Positions 13,520 through 14,480 of a stretch of 14,480 nucleotides of DNA are shown here, piece by piece; position 1 is the stretch's first letter; every line of letters begins with the position of its first letter. The notes under the pieces were generated by a model. It made no database searches, was not told the DNA's origin, and was given only the letters and a program-made list of their open reading frames with translations. The stretch is from assembly GCA_947472705.1 (NCBI GenBank), contig CANJDA010000041.1:1-14480 (forward strand), read 5' to 3'. This DNA comes from Flavobacteriaceae bacterium. Lineage in GTDB: Bacteria > Bacteroidota > Bacteroidia > Flavobacteriales > Flavobacteriaceae. The position numbers were made by a program, and so were the translations under genes.

Positions 13520-14281
13520 TTATTTTATACTTGCTTTTAAATATTCTCTGTTCATGCGAGCGATATTCTCTAAAGAAATGCCTTTCGGACATTCAATCTC
13601 ACAGGCTCCTGTATTGGTACAATTTCCAAATCCTTCTTCGTCCATTTGTCGTACCATGTTTAATACTCGATTGGTAGCTTCAATTTTCCCTTGTGGTAAT
13701 AAAGAATATTGTGATACTTTGGCACCAACAAACAACATAGCCGAACCGTTTTTACAGGTAGCAACACAAGCTCCACAACCAATACAAGCAGCTGCTTCAA
13801 ATGATTTATCAGCATCATCTTTATTAACAGGAGTAGCGTTAGCATCAATGGTATTTCCTGATGTATTCACCGAAACGAATCCACCAGCTTGTTGAATTCT
13901 ATCAAAAGCACTACGATCAACCACTAAATCTTTGATAACTGGGAAAGCTTTACTTCTCCATGGCTCGATATAAATGGTATCACCATCTTTAAATTTACGC
14001 ATGTGCAATTGACAAGTTGTAGTTCCTGTATCTGGTCCGTGAGCTCTTCCGTTGATATACAACGAACACATACCACAAATTCCTTCACGACAATCGTGAT
14101 CAAAAGCAACAGGTTCTTTTTTGTCATTGATTAATTGTTCGTTCAATTGGTCTAACATTTCCAAAAACGAACTCGCAGTAGAAACAGTATCTAATTTATA
14201 AGTTTCCATGCTTCCTTTTGATTTGGCATTTTTTTGACGCCAAATTTTAAGGGTTATATTGATATTTTTTGCTGAAGACAT
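13520..14281 (-). CDS. sdhB: succinate dehydrogenase/fumarate reductase iron-sulfur subunit
   Basis: A 253-residue subunit that passes electrons from the FAD subunit to the membrane quinone site in the TCA cycle and respiratory chain, at the cytoplasmic face. The N-terminal plant-type ferredoxin domain binds [2Fe-2S] through C64, C69, C72 and C90 (DCREGICGMC). The C-terminal domain has CIGCGACVATC (C166, C169, C172, C176) and C221, C227 and C231 (GACEIECP), giving the [4Fe-4S] and [3Fe-4S] clusters. All eleven ligands are present. The sequence style (CREGICGMCSLYINGRAHGP) fits the Bacteroidota/Epsilonproteobacteria type B enzyme with a diheme cytochrome b partner. It lies 8 nt after sdhA in the same operon and ends at a strong terminator. 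Confidence 0.97.
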   Translation of the reverse strand: MSSAKNINITLKIWRQKNAKSKGSMETYKLDTVSTASSFLEMLDQLNEQLINDKKEPVAFDHDCREGICGMCSLYINGRAHGPDTGTTTCQLHMRKFKDGDTIYIEPWRSKAFPVIKDLVVDRSAFDRIQQAGGFVSVNTSGNTIDANATPVNKDDADKSFEAAACIGCGACVATCKNGSAMLFVGAKVSQYSLLPQGKIEATNRVLNMVRQMDEEGFGNCTNTGACEIECPKGISLENIARMNREYLKASIK

Positions 14282-14289
14282 AATGTATA

Positions 14290-14480
14290 TTATTTGTAAT
14301 TTCTAGCGGCTATTTTAATAAACTCGTATTTCAACTCTTCTTTGTTTAAGATTTCTTTACTGATGTCATAGCCCATGTATTCCCATGCGCCAACAAATGA
14401 AAAGTTTTCATCATCACGAAGGGTTTCTCCTTCTGAGTCTTGGTATTCTTCACGGAAATGACCACCACAAGATTCTTTAC
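14290..14480 (-). CDS. sdhA: succinate dehydrogenase/fumarate reductase flavoprotein subunit (5' part outside window)
   Basis: Only the last 63 codons are present, beginning KESCGGHFREEYQ and ending AARNYK then TAA at 14290-14292. KESCGGHFREE is the typical C-terminal segment of SdhA (the R-x-S-x-G-x-H-x-R-E-like region near the active site in this subfamily), and WEYMGYDISKEILNKEELKYEFI is a typical Bacteroidota C-terminus. The full subunit holds covalent FAD and oxidises succinate to fumarate. The position directly upstream of sdhB gives the usual A-B gene order. Confidence 0.93.
   Translation of the reverse strand, partial: KESCGGHFREEYQDSEGETLRDDENFSFVGAWEYMGYDISKEILNKEELKYEFIKIAARNYK

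Overview
The window reads as a low-GC Bacteroidota chromosome, most likely Flavobacterium or a close relative. The support is the set of gene types: a eukaryal/archaeal-like dimeric glycyl-tRNA synthetase, a secreted GH92 mannosidase, an Ig-like lipoprotein and a LytTR regulator of flavobacterial style. In addition, most start codons lack Shine-Dalgarno sequences and sit in A-rich leaders, and start codons are almost all ATG. This is a judgement from protein features, not a database match.

Layout. (1) Positions 1-3071, a very AT-rich accessory island, all on the minus strand. It holds four small secreted or lipid-anchored proteins in three transcription units: a partial Gly/Ala-rich protein (1-670), a thioredoxin-like lipoprotein and a Cys-rich secreted protein (983-2060), and a small orphan secreted protein (2342-2722). 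Each unit is preceded by a 277-297 bp leader built from the same parts: a 23-bp distal box, a CTGTTTA/TAAACAG hairpin, and a 45-46-nt hairpin ending about 25 nt before ATG AAA AAA TTA. The last hairpin differs between copies at three base pairs, and both partners change each time, so it behaves like a conserved RNA structure. (2) 3072-4672: two response regulators (a LytTR type, then a NarL/LuxR-like type) in one operon, with no histidine kinase in view. (3) 4962-6503: glyS with a clear terminator. (4) 6602-8954, plus strand: a ComF-like phosphoribosyltransferase, then a large Ig-like-domain lipoprotein. (5) 8951-13402, minus strand: a tight operon of secreted endonuclease/exonuclease/phosphatase-fold protein, GH92 exo-alpha-mannosidase with C-terminal accessory domains, and a cytosolic nitrilase-family amidohydrolase. 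(6) 13520-14480, minus strand: sdhB and the 3' end of sdhA, closed by a strong terminator.

How it fits together. Regions 3, 4 and 6 are ordinary housekeeping genes (translation, envelope/competence-like functions, TCA cycle). The GH92 operon probably trims mannose from glycoproteins or mannan outside the cytoplasm; no SusC/SusD pair is visible. The most unusual part is 1-4905: a cassette of exported small proteins under triplicated structured leaders, next to two orphan regulators. A regulatory link between them is inferred from position only.
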